DNA of 64,000 nt from SKVR01 sp046291875 (GCA_046291875.1 JBKBSF010000017.1:37529-101528); one strand, 5' to 3'; positions 28,543 through 37,498 are shown, counted from the stretch's first letter. A program made the numbers and translations. The notes: generated from the letters alone by a model not told the origin.

Positions 28543-29357
28543 GTAATCTGGTAACAAGAACCCTTACCGGGATCGTTATTGTTTTACTGATTATTGTATC
28601 GGTAGTTTTCAGTCCGTACACCTTTACCGGTCTGTTTCTGGTAGTAACTATCCTTGGGCTGTGGGAGTTTTATTCCATGCTCGAACGGGTAAATATTACA
28701 CCCAACAAAGTTCTGGGAACTCTGGCAGGTTCATTTTTGTTTCTTTCCAATGCTTTGATTGCTTTAGAGCTTGCTCCTGTAGAAATATTGCTTTTCAATT
28801 TTCTGCTTCTGTTCCTGGTTTTTCTTCTTGAATTGTACCGCAATCTTCCCAATCCTTTTACCAATGTAGCTTTTACCTTTTTCGGGCTTCTGTATGTAGC
28901 GGTGCCGTTTGCCTTGCTCAACTATTTGCCCAACCCTGGTTTCAGACCCGATACCTATAATTATACCATTGTGCTGGGTTTGTTTTTTCTTGTCTGGGTC
29001 AACGAAAGTGGTGCCTACCTGGTGGGAAGTTCTATCGGGCGTACCAAACTCTTTGAGAGGGTATCGCCCAAGAAAACCTGGGAAGGTACTACCGGTGGGG
29101 GCATCCTTTGTCTTATTACCGCCTGGATACTGGGAATTTTTTACACCGACCTGAGAGCCCTCGACTGGATGGTAGTGGGAGGTATGGTGGTGGTATTCAG
29201 TACCTATGGCGATTTGTTTGAATCTCTGTTCAAAAGAAGCATCAATGCCAAGGACAGTGGGCGGTTGCTTCCCGGACACGGAGGAATTCTCGACCGCTTC
29301 GATGGTCTGATCATGGCTACGCCTTTTGTTTTTGTTTACCTCATGCTGATTTCTTAA
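28539..29357 (+). CDS. cdsA: Phosphatidate cytidylyltransferase
   Basis: A 272-residue integral membrane enzyme that makes CDP-diacylglycerol from phosphatidate and CTP. It has about seven hydrophobic helices, and the CdsA signature SLFKRSINAKDSG then PGHGGILDRFDG is near the C-terminus. The start is TTG at 28539 because the next in-frame ATG is 46 codons in, within the membrane region. It leads directly to Psd, so the pair provides phosphatidylethanolamine synthesis steps (PssA is not in the window). Confidence 0.93.
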   Translation: MSNLVTRTLTGIVIVLLIIVSVVFSPYTFTGLFLVVTILGLWEFYSMLERVNITPNKVLGTLAGSFLFLSNALIALELAPVEILLFNFLLLFLVFLLELYRNLPNPFTNVAFTFFGLLYVAVPFALLNYLPNPGFRPDTYNYTIVLGLFFLVWVNESGAYLVGSSIGRTKLFERVSPKKTWEGTTGGGILCLITAWILGIFYTDLRALDWMVVGGMVVVFSTYGDLFESLFKRSINAKDSGRLLPGHGGILDRFDGLIMATPFVFVYLMLIS

Positions 29358-29497
29358 TTTTGCCAGCTGTTTTGCCGTGATCCCTCATTCCTGGAGGAAC
29401 ACAATAGGCCCCAAAGCTGGGGAAGGAGTGGGTTGGATCGAGGTTGTAATTCTGATTTATTTTAATTGAAAAGCTCAATATTAATTCCGAAAGAAAA

Positions 29498-30160
29498 ATG
29501 AAAATTCACAGAGAAGGATATACCAGTTTGTTTTTCACCATGCTGTTTGTAGTGGGTGTTGTGGTTTTGCTCAGGGTATCGTCGCCGGTACATGCCAGCT
29601 GGCATTACCTTGTTTATGGTGTTTTGCTGGTTTTGTTTGTTACAGTTTTGCAGTTTTTCCGCTCTCCCAGGCGCACCACTCCCATCAACGAGCAGCATGT
29701 AATTTGCCCGGCAGATGGCAAGATTGTGGTGATTGAGCCAACCCAGGAAGATGAGTATCTGAAAAGAGAGTGCCTGCAGGTATCCATATTTATGTCGCCT
29801 GTTAATGTGCATGTAAACCGCTATCCGGTTTCTGGTAAGGTAAGCTACTCAAAATACCATCCGGGCAAATACCTGGTTGCCTGGCATCCCAAATCATCCA
29901 CCGACAATGAGCGTACTACGGTTGTGGTAGATACCCCAAACCATGGCGAGGTGCTCATGAGGCAGATTGCAGGTGCGCTGGCACGTCGTATCGTTTGCTA
30001 CAGCAAGGAGGGCGATCAGGCCGTTCAGGGGGGTGAAATGGGTTTCATTAAGTTTGGCTCACGGGTTGATATTTTTCTGCCCCTGGATGCCAAAGTACAT
30101 GTAAAAATTGGAGATAAGGTAAGGGGAGGAGAAACCCTGCTGGCCAGCTTTGGCTCATGA
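29498..30160 (+). CDS. psd: Phosphatidylserine decarboxylase proenzyme
   Basis: A 220-residue short-form Psd that decarboxylates phosphatidylserine to phosphatidylethanolamine. Self-cleavage at G187-S188 (IKFGSRVD) would generate the pyruvoyl group on the small alpha chain. A hydrophobic hairpin at 12-48 targets it to the inner membrane; MSPVNVHVNRYP is a family motif. It overlaps the convergent HAD gene by 6 bp, the two stop codons sharing a palindrome. Confidence 0.93.
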   Translation: MKIHREGYTSLFFTMLFVVGVVVLLRVSSPVHASWHYLVYGVLLVLFVTVLQFFRSPRRTTPINEQHVICPADGKIVVIEPTQEDEYLKRECLQVSIFMSPVNVHVNRYPVSGKVSYSKYHPGKYLVAWHPKSSTDNERTTVVVDTPNHGEVLMRQIAGALARRIVCYSKEGDQAVQGGEMGFIKFGSRVDIFLPLDAKVHVKIGDKVRGGETLLASFGS

Positions 30161-30859
30161 GCCCAGGATATCCAGAATATCACTTAGTTTTTCTACACAA
30201 AAAGTGGCATCCTCAACGGGGAGGCCTTCTGCATGGTGCTTTACCCAGATCTGGTCCATGCCCACCTGCTGGCCACCCGCTATGTCGGCCTGAGGATCGT
30301 CGCCGATAATAAGACTTTCGTGAACACTGGCTCCGGTTTGGTGCAGTGCATATTCAAAAATACGTTTGTCGGGCTTTTTGAATCCAGCCCTTTCGGACGT
30401 AATGATATGGCTGAAGAACGGTTTCAGACCGCTTTTCTCCAGCTTGATGTACTGAACCTCCTCAAAGCCATTGGTAATGATGTGCAGCTGGTACTTGCGT
30501 TGCAGGGTTTCCAGCACTTGCAGGGTATGAGGATAAAGGTTTGTTTTCAGAGGGCTTAACCTTACGTACCATTCACCCATTTCCTTTGCCAGCTTGCTGT
30601 CGTTTACAGAATAAAGCAGCAGGCTCTGGTGAAATCTTTCAAAATTCAGGGTTTCTTTTTCGATGATCCCCTGCTTGTAGTCTTCCCAAAGTGCCATGTT
30701 GATTTGCTGGTATTGGTCGTAAAACCTTACAGGATCAGGAATGCCGCGTTGCAGAAGCCCGAAGTGGTCATACATTTCGCGGAAGGTTTCGCGGTTGTTG
30801 GTGTCAAAATCCCAGAGAGTGCGATCGAGGTCAAAGAAAATATGTTTGTAGGTATTCAA
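30155..30859 (-). CDS. HAD-superfamily nucleotidase (YjjG-like)
   Basis: A 234-residue HAD phosphatase. DLDRTLWDF contains the nucleophile and acid aspartates; TNGFEEVQ supplies motif II, KPDKRIFEYAL the lysine of motif III and IGDDPQADIAGG motif IV. The length, helical cap and WDFDTNNRETF segment match YjjG-type noncanonical pyrimidine nucleotidases, which remove phosphate from damaged nucleoside monophosphates. Substrate is inferred from the family. Confidence 0.85.
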   Translation of the reverse strand: MNTYKHIFFDLDRTLWDFDTNNRETFREMYDHFGLLQRGIPDPVRFYDQYQQINMALWEDYKQGIIEKETLNFERFHQSLLLYSVNDSKLAKEMGEWYVRLSPLKTNLYPHTLQVLETLQRKYQLHIITNGFEEVQYIKLEKSGLKPFFSHIITSERAGFKKPDKRIFEYALHQTGASVHESLIIGDDPQADIAGGQQVGMDQIWVKHHAEGLPVEDATFCVEKLSDILDILGS

Positions 30860-30909
30860 AGCCGGAGGGTTTAGTAATTAAGCATAGAAAAAACAAAGGG
30901 CAAAATTAC

Positions 30910-30968
30910 AAAAAAAAGAGGCTGTATCTAAAGCTGGAAAATATCCATTGGGCTAAAGATACGGCCTC
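30910..30968 (-). terminator. Intrinsic terminator after the DUF2807 gene
   Basis: Reading leftward, arms GAGGCCGTATCT (30957-30968) and AGATACAGCCTC (30918-30929) pair with one G-U, then eight T follow (plus-strand A 30910-30917). It ends the ABC-GntR-DUF2807 transcript. Confidence 0.8.
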
Positions 30969-30994
30969 TCAGCGCATGACTGTAAGCTGAATAT

Positions 30995-31735
30995 TTAGTT
31001 TCTGTGTCTGATTTGTCCGCCTGCAGTGGCTTCATTTACAGAGAATACCGGGTTTCCGACATAGTTGATGGTTCCTCCAGCGGCGGCACGTGCATCGAGC
31101 AATTGAGCATTAACCGAGGCCGATGCTCCTGCATTGGCTTCTACACGCGCCTGGCGTGCTTCCAGTTCCAGTGCGTCTACACGACCCCCAGCATCCGACC
31201 GAATGGTGAGCTGGTCCGTTTTACCCGACAGGTTGATCCGAGCTCCGGCAGCCTGCACTACATCCAGTACATCAAAAAAACCCTGCACGCTCATCTGTGC
31301 CCCTGCATTACCAATTATTCTGAGGGTAGAAAGTTCCAGAGGATTTCGGGTTGTAAAACGCGAACCGGCAATCGCCTCCACTTCTGCAAGGAAGGGGTTG
31401 TGCAACTCTACCTGCAATTCGTTTCTGGAATGGATGGCACGAGTGGTTTCAATAATGAGTTGATTGTTTACCACTTCGGTGCGGATAAACTCCAGAAGGT
31501 TCTCGTCAGCCTTTACGGTCAGAGAAGAGGGTTCGGTTTGGGTGAAAAATACTTGGATATTTCCCTGCACCTTTATCCTTTCCCAATCCTGGGTAGTACG
31601 TTGTATTTCTACCATTTTTCCGCTGCCAATTTCAATGGAGGCCATCACCTTCGAACGCAGCAGGAGCAAACCACCGAACATGATCACAATGGAAATGGCC
31701 AGTGCTGCCAGCAGTAATATATTACTTTTCTTCAT
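30995..31735 (-). CDS. Head GIN (DUF2807) domain protein
   Basis: A 246-residue exported protein with an N-terminal transmembrane or signal segment (6-27) followed by the beta-helical DUF2807/GIN domain (about 55-235), full of alternating short strands with G/A/N turns. The family is predicted to act in adhesion or auto-transport, without demonstrated function. It lies 114 bp downstream of the GntR gene on the same strand and before a strong terminator, so it may be the last member of that operon. Confidence 0.82.
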   Translation of the reverse strand: MKKSNILLLAALAISIVIMFGGLLLLRSKVMASIEIGSGKMVEIQRTTQDWERIKVQGNIQVFFTQTEPSSLTVKADENLLEFIRTEVVNNQLIIETTRAIHSRNELQVELHNPFLAEVEAIAGSRFTTRNPLELSTLRIIGNAGAQMSVQGFFDVLDVVQAAGARINLSGKTDQLTIRSDAGGRVDALELEARQARVEANAGASASVNAQLLDARAAAGGTINYVGNPVFSVNEATAGGQIRHRN

Positions 31736-31849
31736 CGCTATTAATTTTTAGTTTGTGCCGGATGCAACCCGCATGATGAATTCGCATCCCTGGTTATATT
31801 TTTTGAAATCAAGCTTCATTTGATACCGCAAGCCCAGGGGGCAACGGGA

Positions 31850-32209
31850 TTACTTCTCGTATTGCTTGTAAATGGATTCCATTTCGTGGCAGCTGATGTC
31901 CAGCAGTTTCATGGTTTTCATCAAAACGGGCAAATCTTTTTCGATAAACTCGGCCCGTTTCAGCTCAAGAGCTTTCTGGTAACCCTCCTCGGCCACAAAA
32001 TACCCGATCCCTCTTTTGTTGTAGATGATCTCCTTATCCTGCAGGTATACAAAGGCACGCATAGCGGTATTGGGGTTTACTTCCATGGTTACAGCAATTT
32101 CTCTTACCGATGGAATTCTCTGGTTGGCTTTCCAGTTCTGTGTGAGGATGTTCTCACAAAAGTTGTCGGCTATCTGCATATATATAGGTTGATTTTCAAG
32201 GAATTCCAT
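31850..32209 (-). CDS. GntR family regulator, YtrA type
   Basis: A 119-residue repressor with an N-terminal winged helix-turn-helix (about 8-75, including RIPSVREIAVTMEVNPNTAMRAF) and a very short C-terminal two-helix dimerisation tail, the YtrA layout. YtrA regulators usually control the ABC transporter genes beside them; here the gene follows the permease by 1 bp. The probable operator is the 7-6-7 palindrome at 33840-33859 over the operon promoter. Confidence 0.87.
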   Translation of the reverse strand: MEFLENQPIYMQIADNFCENILTQNWKANQRIPSVREIAVTMEVNPNTAMRAFVYLQDKEIIYNKRGIGYFVAEEGYQKALELKRAEFIEKDLPVLMKTMKLLDISCHEMESIYKQYEK

Positions 32210-32210
32210 G

Positions 32211-32978
32211 TTAAACCTCTCTTTCTTTTAATTTGAAATAACTTACCAGCACAAAGAACGGAGCCAAAACAGCCCAGAAAATAATCCTGGCAATTTGGGG
32301 GATGGTCTCTTCAAATAATCTTTGCATGGCAGGATCCAGCTGCTGGTTGGAGAGCTCGATGTTGTTCAGGCCGGGCTCAAACAACAAATACATCAACAAA
32401 CCTCCAATCATTGACAAGGCCATCACCAGGATAAATATGGCCAGCACTGTTTTCAGGAAGTTATTTTTTCTGAAGTACAGCGAGCCCAGGAAGAAGATAC
32501 TGTGCGTTACCACAAACACTCCCATCACCTTGAGGTAATCCGGTTGAAAGGGGTTGAAAAAAGCCGTTTGAGTGCCAAACAGCAAGGAAGCCAGCAGGCT
32601 GGTAAGGGCAATGCTGAGGCTGAGCAGAATAAACGAAATCAATACATAGAGCAGGGAGGTGATTGCCCAGTTGGAGAATAATTTTTCGGCTGTAGTTGCA
32701 GGCAGAGTAAGATAAAACTGACTGCGTGCCGGTGTGTGTATTTCACTGTAAATGCCAGAGGTGAGCATGTATCCGACCACAAAGATCAGGGTAATGCCCA
32801 GGTTTACCATGGCCGGAAGGTTAAAGCTTTTGCCAAGGTAGGATTGCAGGAGAGATACTATGATCAAAATTCCTGCAATGGCTCCCAGGCCCACAAGCCA
32901 GTTTTTGGCATTGAGCAGAATCTGCCTCTTGATAAGAAGTATAAAGCGCTGAATTGAGAATTGATTGATCTTGTCCAT
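32211..32978 (-). CDS. ABC-2 type permease
   Basis: A 255-residue membrane protein with about six hydrophobic helices (starts near residues 28, 60, 105, 150, 178 and 232). The N-terminal cytoplasmic RFILLIKRQ segment is typical of ABC-2 permeases paired with a YtrA-type regulator. Substrate unknown. It lies 4 bp after the ATPase gene. Confidence 0.82.
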   Translation of the reverse strand: MDKINQFSIQRFILLIKRQILLNAKNWLVGLGAIAGILIIVSLLQSYLGKSFNLPAMVNLGITLIFVVGYMLTSGIYSEIHTPARSQFYLTLPATTAEKLFSNWAITSLLYVLISFILLSLSIALTSLLASLLFGTQTAFFNPFQPDYLKVMGVFVVTHSIFFLGSLYFRKNNFLKTVLAIFILVMALSMIGGLLMYLLFEPGLNNIELSNQQLDPAMQRLFEETIPQIARIIFWAVLAPFFVLVSYFKLKEREV

Positions 32979-32982
32979 GGTA

Positions 32983-33813
32983 TTAAGATTTAATTGCCTG
33001 GTTAATAACTTCTGAATTCTTTATGATGCCGTTGAAGAGCAACTCGAGGTCAACCTCGGTGTCGTGGCCTGTGTTTTTGCGGATGGCTGCCTTGCCTCCC
33101 AATACATCTTCGGCATATAGCACATCATCTGCAGTACCCTCTTTTATCTTTCCGAAAGCCAGACGTGAGGCTATGTCCATGGTAGTTTCCTTGAAAATGA
33201 TCTTCCCGTTGTCCAGTACAATTACATGATCGATGATGCTTGCCAGATCGCGCACCTGGTGTGTAGAGATTACAATGCACTGATCTTCTGTGGAAGCAGC
33301 GGCCATAATGCGGCGAAACTGGCTTTTGGATGGGATATCCAATCCGTTGGTGGGCTCATCCATCAGCAGTACATTGGTCTGGGTGGCCAGCCCAAAAGCG
33401 ATCAGGAACTTCTTCTTCTGACCATAGGAATAAGCAGTGAGCTTCTTTCCATTGGATATCTCAAATTCATTGAGGTATTTCTCAAGCAACGTGTAGTCGA
33501 AGCGGGGGTAGAAGGGCGCGTGAAGAGCTACAAAGGTGGAGAAGTCTACAGGTGGAAGTACAAATTCTTCAGGGATTACATACAGATTGGCCAACAACTC
33601 GGGTTGGCGGTTGCTGATGTCTTTCTCGAAGATCAAACACTGCCCCTGACGAGCAAAAAGCAAACCGGCTATGTGCTTTAGCAAAGTGGTCTTGCCGGCG
33701 CCATTCATGCCAAACAGTCCGTATATACTGCCCGCCTGAAGCTCAAGGTCAAGGTTGTTGAACAACATTTGGTTTTTTCGGTATCCAAACGTTAGGTTTT
33801 TTAGCTGGATCAT
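32983..33813 (-). CDS. ABC transporter ATP-binding protein
   Basis: A 276-residue ATPase. Walker A is GMNGAGKTT, the signature region reads YSYGQKKKF (a changed form of LSGGQ), Walker B is LLMDEPTNGLD, and the H-loop is STHQ. The C-terminal ~60 residues are a typical extension of ABC-2 drug or envelope-type exporters. It is first gene of the ATPase-permease-GntR(-DUF2807) operon. Confidence 0.9.
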   Translation of the reverse strand: MIQLKNLTFGYRKNQMLFNNLDLELQAGSIYGLFGMNGAGKTTLLKHIAGLLFARQGQCLIFEKDISNRQPELLANLYVIPEEFVLPPVDFSTFVALHAPFYPRFDYTLLEKYLNEFEISNGKKLTAYSYGQKKKFLIAFGLATQTNVLLMDEPTNGLDIPSKSQFRRIMAAASTEDQCIVISTHQVRDLASIIDHVIVLDNGKIIFKETTMDIASRLAFGKIKEGTADDVLYAEDVLGGKAAIRKNTGHDTEVDLELLFNGIIKNSEVINQAIKS

Positions 33814-33839
33814 AGTTTATGTGTTTATTATGTTACTAC

Positions 33840-33859
33840 TGTATTACAATTCTAATACA
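33840..33859. promoter_or_regulatory. Operator of the GntR-ABC operon
   Basis: Perfect inverted repeat TGTATTA-N6-TAATACA, 27 bp upstream of the ATPase start. It lies just downstream of the -7 box on this strand and covers the expected transcription start. The geometry fits a GntR/YtrA dimer; autorepression is inference. Confidence 0.6.
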
Positions 33860-33862
33860 CTG

Positions 33863-33870
33863 CAAATCTA
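33863..33870 (-). promoter_or_regulatory. Promoter -7 box of the GntR-ABC operon
   Basis: TAGATTTG on the - strand matches TAnnTTTG, with TTG about 23 bp further upstream. Transcription would start near 33856, inside the palindrome. Confidence 0.5.
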
Positions 33871-34202
33871 ATATGGTAATTTGAATTGTGCAAGTTTTTT
33901 TTGAAAAAAAATCATTTTTTTTATCCGGGCTGATTGTCAGAGGGAAAGAGGCACGGATCTGGTACTGGTTAGACCTGAAAATGATGTTCCGGATGGGATA
34001 TTGCAAATCCCAGGTGTTACAACCCTTGCTCATTTTACGAAGCGATACCTTTGAGCTGATTGTGTGTCAGTGAGGTGTGTCAATGGATCAGATCAAACCT
34101 TGCAGCTGCTGCCTTGTTACATATGGATATCGCTTAAAGGGTCTGGCCGGCAAATTTTCTGCCCGACTATTTCAAAGGTAAAGGTTGTATAAATAATCCG
34201 AT
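33871..34202. other. Intergenic spacer between the ABC operon and the photolyase cluster
   Basis: About 330 bp. The left part holds A/T-rich upstream sequence of the ABC promoter. The rest shows no convincing gene, RNA or terminator. Confidence 0.5.
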
Positions 34203-35309
34203 ATGGTTGACACTGCATTTTCCACAGATTACAAGAGTATAGTAGAAAGAGTCGGTCAATTCGATCCTGAAGGCTATGGTGCTACACGCAATTTTCTTGA
34301 GGGTGGTGTTTCGCGTTTTTCGCCCTACATCTCACGTGGTGTTATTTCTACCCGGTGGGTGTATGAGCAACTCATTGAAAGGGGCTTTGCTCCGAAAAAA
34401 ATGTACAAATTCATCCAGGAGCTTGCCTGGCGCGATTTTTTTCAACAGGTTTGGTTGCACAAGGGAGAGGCTTTGCATACTGATCTGCTGCACAATCAGT
34501 CGAACATAGCTCATAGACTGATGCCACTGGGCCTGGAAAGGGCTCGAACAGGTATTGAGGCTATTGATGTTGGTGTAAACCAGCTTTATGACACCGGATA
34601 TATGCACAATCATATGCGAATGTATGTGGCAAGCCTGGCGTGTAATATTGCCCAAAGTCATTGGCGCACCCCGGCACGTTGGATGTACTATCACTTGCTG
34701 GATGCCGATTGGGCCAGCAATGCACTTAGCTGGCAGTGGGTGGCGGGTTCTTTCAGTCGCAAAAAGTATTTTGCCAACCAGGAAAACATCAATCGCTTCA
34801 CCGGATCCGCACAAAGGGGCACTTACCTGGATGTTTCCTATGAGGAATTTCCGCTGGGGGCAATACCCAGCCCACTGATCAAAACCATAGAGCCCGGTCT
34901 GAAGGCCTGCCTGCCCAAACCAGAACCTGTGCAACTTGATCCGTTGCAGCCTGTTTTGTTGTACAACTTTTACAACCTCGATCCAGCATGGAAGGCTCAC
35001 CTGCATGCCAACCGCATTTTGCTTCTCGAACCCTCGGTCTTTGCCAGGTATCCTGTTGGCGAAAAAGTTATGGATTTTGTACTAAAGTTGTCGGCCAATA
35101 TACCCGATATTCAGATTATGGTGGCGGAGTTTGAAGAACTGCGAAGCAGGGTGGGAGAGCAGAAGATCTTTTTCAGGGAACATCCCCTGAACCACCATTA
35201 CCAGGGAATTGAAGAACCCAGACCCTGGTTGTGCCAGGCAAAAAGATACCACTCCACTTTCTTCTCCTTCTGGAAAGAATGTGAACCCTTGCTGGTAAAA
35301 CATCCATGA
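34203..35309 (+). CDS. Short photolyase-like FAD-binding protein with C-terminal alpha/beta extension
   Basis: A 368-residue protein. Residues ~25-225 are the FAD-binding helical domain of photolyases/cryptochromes: SRFSPYISRGVIS, ELAWRDFF, MHNHMRMYVA and DADWASNALSWQWVAGS are recognisable. The usual N-terminal antenna Rossmann domain is missing; the protein starts directly with the helical part. Instead residues ~245-368 form a separate tail (LLYNFYNLDP, RILLLEPSVFARYPVGEKVM, IMVAEFEEL) that looks alpha/beta. It is upstream of a DUF2256 gene and a second photolyase, suggesting a light-repair cluster. Repair activity is not shown. Confidence 0.8.
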   Translation: MVDTAFSTDYKSIVERVGQFDPEGYGATRNFLEGGVSRFSPYISRGVISTRWVYEQLIERGFAPKKMYKFIQELAWRDFFQQVWLHKGEALHTDLLHNQSNIAHRLMPLGLERARTGIEAIDVGVNQLYDTGYMHNHMRMYVASLACNIAQSHWRTPARWMYYHLLDADWASNALSWQWVAGSFSRKKYFANQENINRFTGSAQRGTYLDVSYEEFPLGAIPSPLIKTIEPGLKACLPKPEPVQLDPLQPVLLYNFYNLDPAWKAHLHANRILLLEPSVFARYPVGEKVMDFVLKLSANIPDIQIMVAEFEELRSRVGEQKIFFREHPLNHHYQGIEEPRPWLCQAKRYHSTFFSFWKECEPLLVKHP

Positions 35310-35616
35310 TAAGCCTTTTAACACACACGAGGATGACTATTCAGGATGTTCCATCCGACCTGTTAAAAACAAATCATTTACGGATGAAGTAAACAAACAT
35401 GAAGGGGCTTGTTTTGTTAATTCCTTGTTTTTTATACTGCAGGTGCATTACATCGCTGGTTTTCGTCAATGTATTGAAAACAACTGCCCTTTTCAATCTT
35501 TGATTTGATTCTGTTTTGACGAATTAAAGAAAACTATCATCGTATTCACTCCATTGGATATGTTGACAGGCAGGAAATGGAAGTGACACAGCCAATATTT
35601 AGTAAGCCCGAAGCTC
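35310..35616. other. Intergenic spacer before the DUF2256 gene
   Basis: 307 bp of A/T-rich sequence. A distant CATCCG/CGGATG inverted pair is present near the left end but I see no gene or clear terminator. Confidence 0.45.
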
Positions 35617-35775
35617 ATGAAGCATGTGCCCAAAAGTGATTTACCCCACAAAATCTGCCCTGTATGCGGTTTGGCTTTTGCATGGAGGCGAAAGTGGGCA
35701 AAAACATGGGAAGAAGTAAGGTATTGCAGTGAGCGATGCCGCAGAAATAAAAATAAAAACTATGAACGCGATTAG
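35617..35775 (+). CDS. DUF2256 zinc-ribbon small protein
   Basis: A 52-residue protein read from ATG at 35617 to TAG at 35773. It carries two cysteine pairs, CPVC and YCSERC, with the KWAKTW tract between them, which is the DUF2256 pattern (KICPVCG...W..KW...W..V.YCS.RC). The cysteines should bind one zinc. DUF2256 genes are typically adjacent to cryptochrome/photolyase genes in bacteria, and here its end overlaps the start of the photolyase by 14 bp. Function unknown. Confidence 0.85.
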   Translation: MKHVPKSDLPHKICPVCGLAFAWRRKWAKTWEEVRYCSERCRRNKNKNYERD

Positions 35776-37249
35776 TATTATTTTTCCACATCAGCTTTTC
35801 GAACATTCTCCTTTGCCGCTCAGCGAAACCGGAGTTGTACTGGTGGAGGAAGAACTTTTTTTTCGCCTTTACCCTTTCCATAAGCAAAAGATTGCGTTTA
35901 TGAGGGCAGCAATGAAAAGCTATGCCCTGTGGCTCCAGGACCAGGGGTGCCAGGTACAGTATATTGACTCTTTCGAACAGCGCTCAAAGATTGCTTTACT
36001 TCTGGAAGACCTTAGGCAGCAGGGTGTGCAATGGGTGCATGTGGTGGATCCGACCGATGACTGGCTGCAAAAGCGAATTGAGGCTGCCATGGCAAAACTG
36101 AAAATGCAGCTCAAAGTATACGAATCTCCTATGTTTTTGAATAGCAGTGACGAGATTCGTAGCTATTTCGAAGGCAGAAAGCGGTTTTTTCAAACCGATT
36201 TTTACATCGACCAGCGAAAAAGAAGGGGCATTATGCTGGAAAGGGGAGTGATGCCTAAAGGTGGCAAGTGGAGCTTTGATGCAGAAAACAGAAAAAAGTA
36301 TCCTGCAAATGAAACTCCGCCTCCTGTTCCTGTGCTATCGGCTGAAGCAACATGGCAACAGGCATGCGCTTATACCCGCGAACACTTTGCCGGCAATCCC
36401 GGTCAGTTGAGAGACCATCCCGTTTATCCCTATACCTTTGAAGACTCCAAGGACTGGCTTCACCACTTTCTGAAGCACCGCTTTGCAAAGTTTGGAGATT
36501 ATGAGGATGCCATGGTTCAGAAAGAACATTTTTTGCACCATAGTGTGCTAAGCCCCATGATGAATGCAGGCCTGCTCACTCCTGATCAGTTGCTTGATGC
36601 CTCCCTGGATTATGCCAGAACCCATGATATACCGCTAAACTCTGCCGAGGGTTTTGTAAGGCAGATTATGGGCTGGCGCGAATTTATCCGTGCCATGTAC
36701 CTGTTAAGAGGTTCTTATCAGCGAACCCGCAACTTCTGGGGGTTCAACAGAAAAATACCTGCAGGGTTTTACACAGCCCAAACGGGTATTGAACCTGTAG
36801 ACCAGGTTATAGAAAAGGTGCTTGAAACCGGATACTGCCATCATATTGAGCGTCTTATGATTATCGGCAACTTCATGCTTTTGTGCGAATTCGATCCCAA
36901 TCAGGTTTATCAATGGTTTATGGAGCTTTTTGTTGATGCATGGGATTGGGTTATGGTGCCCAATGTTTACGGCATGAGCCAGTTTGCCGATGGAGGTGTA
37001 TTTGCCACAAAGCCCTACATCAGTGGCAGTAATTACATTCTCAAAATGAGTGATTTCAAAAAAGGAACATGGCAGCAGACCTGGGATGCCTTGTTCTGGA
37101 GGTTTATGCATGTGCACCGCAGTTTCTTCGGGCAAAACCCCCGCCTGGCTATGCTGTTGAAAACTTTTGACCGTATGCCGGAGGCGAAACGTGCCGGTTT
37201 GATTGATCATGCCGAAAACTATTTAAGATCGTTGGATGTACCAGGTTAA
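35762..37249 (+). CDS. Cryptochrome/photolyase of the FeS-BCP (PhrB-like, 6-4 photolyase) family, lacking Fe-S cysteines
   Basis: A 495-residue protein of the deoxyribodipyrimidine photolyase-related family. The N-terminal ~130 residues are the antenna alpha/beta domain (IIFPHQLFEHSPL); the rest is helical with GYCHHIERLMIIGNFMLL, VPNVYGMSQFADGG and TKPYISGSNYI, all strongly characteristic. In PhrB the loop after MSDY carries three cysteines and a fourth lies in the TDMxC segment. Here MSDFKKGTWQQTWDALFW has none and the other reads TGIEPVD, so the [4Fe-4S] site is absent. ATG at 35762 is 33 bp inside an upstream in-frame start and begins the family homology. Confidence 0.88.
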   Translation: MNAISIIFPHQLFEHSPLPLSETGVVLVEEELFFRLYPFHKQKIAFMRAAMKSYALWLQDQGCQVQYIDSFEQRSKIALLLEDLRQQGVQWVHVVDPTDDWLQKRIEAAMAKLKMQLKVYESPMFLNSSDEIRSYFEGRKRFFQTDFYIDQRKRRGIMLERGVMPKGGKWSFDAENRKKYPANETPPPVPVLSAEATWQQACAYTREHFAGNPGQLRDHPVYPYTFEDSKDWLHHFLKHRFAKFGDYEDAMVQKEHFLHHSVLSPMMNAGLLTPDQLLDASLDYARTHDIPLNSAEGFVRQIMGWREFIRAMYLLRGSYQRTRNFWGFNRKIPAGFYTAQTGIEPVDQVIEKVLETGYCHHIERLMIIGNFMLLCEFDPNQVYQWFMELFVDAWDWVMVPNVYGMSQFADGGVFATKPYISGSNYILKMSDFKKGTWQQTWDALFWRFMHVHRSFFGQNPRLAMLLKTFDRMPEAKRAGLIDHAENYLRSLDVPG

Positions 37250-37498
37250 ATTGGGTATTTCACTGTTTTTGATGTAAAATAAAACTACCATCTTTCGATG
37301 CTTTTAGGAGGGGAAGTCTGGAAAAGATCATCATCGTGCAGGTTGTCTTTGATAACTCACTTTGAATTCTATCAAAAGCGCAAAAGAAAGGATAAGTGAT
37401 TTTGTTTGTGGGACAAAAACAATATCGTGTCCCTGTTGGTTGTATTGTTGTGAAAATGAATTTGTTTAATAAATACTCGTTTATATCAACATTAATTG

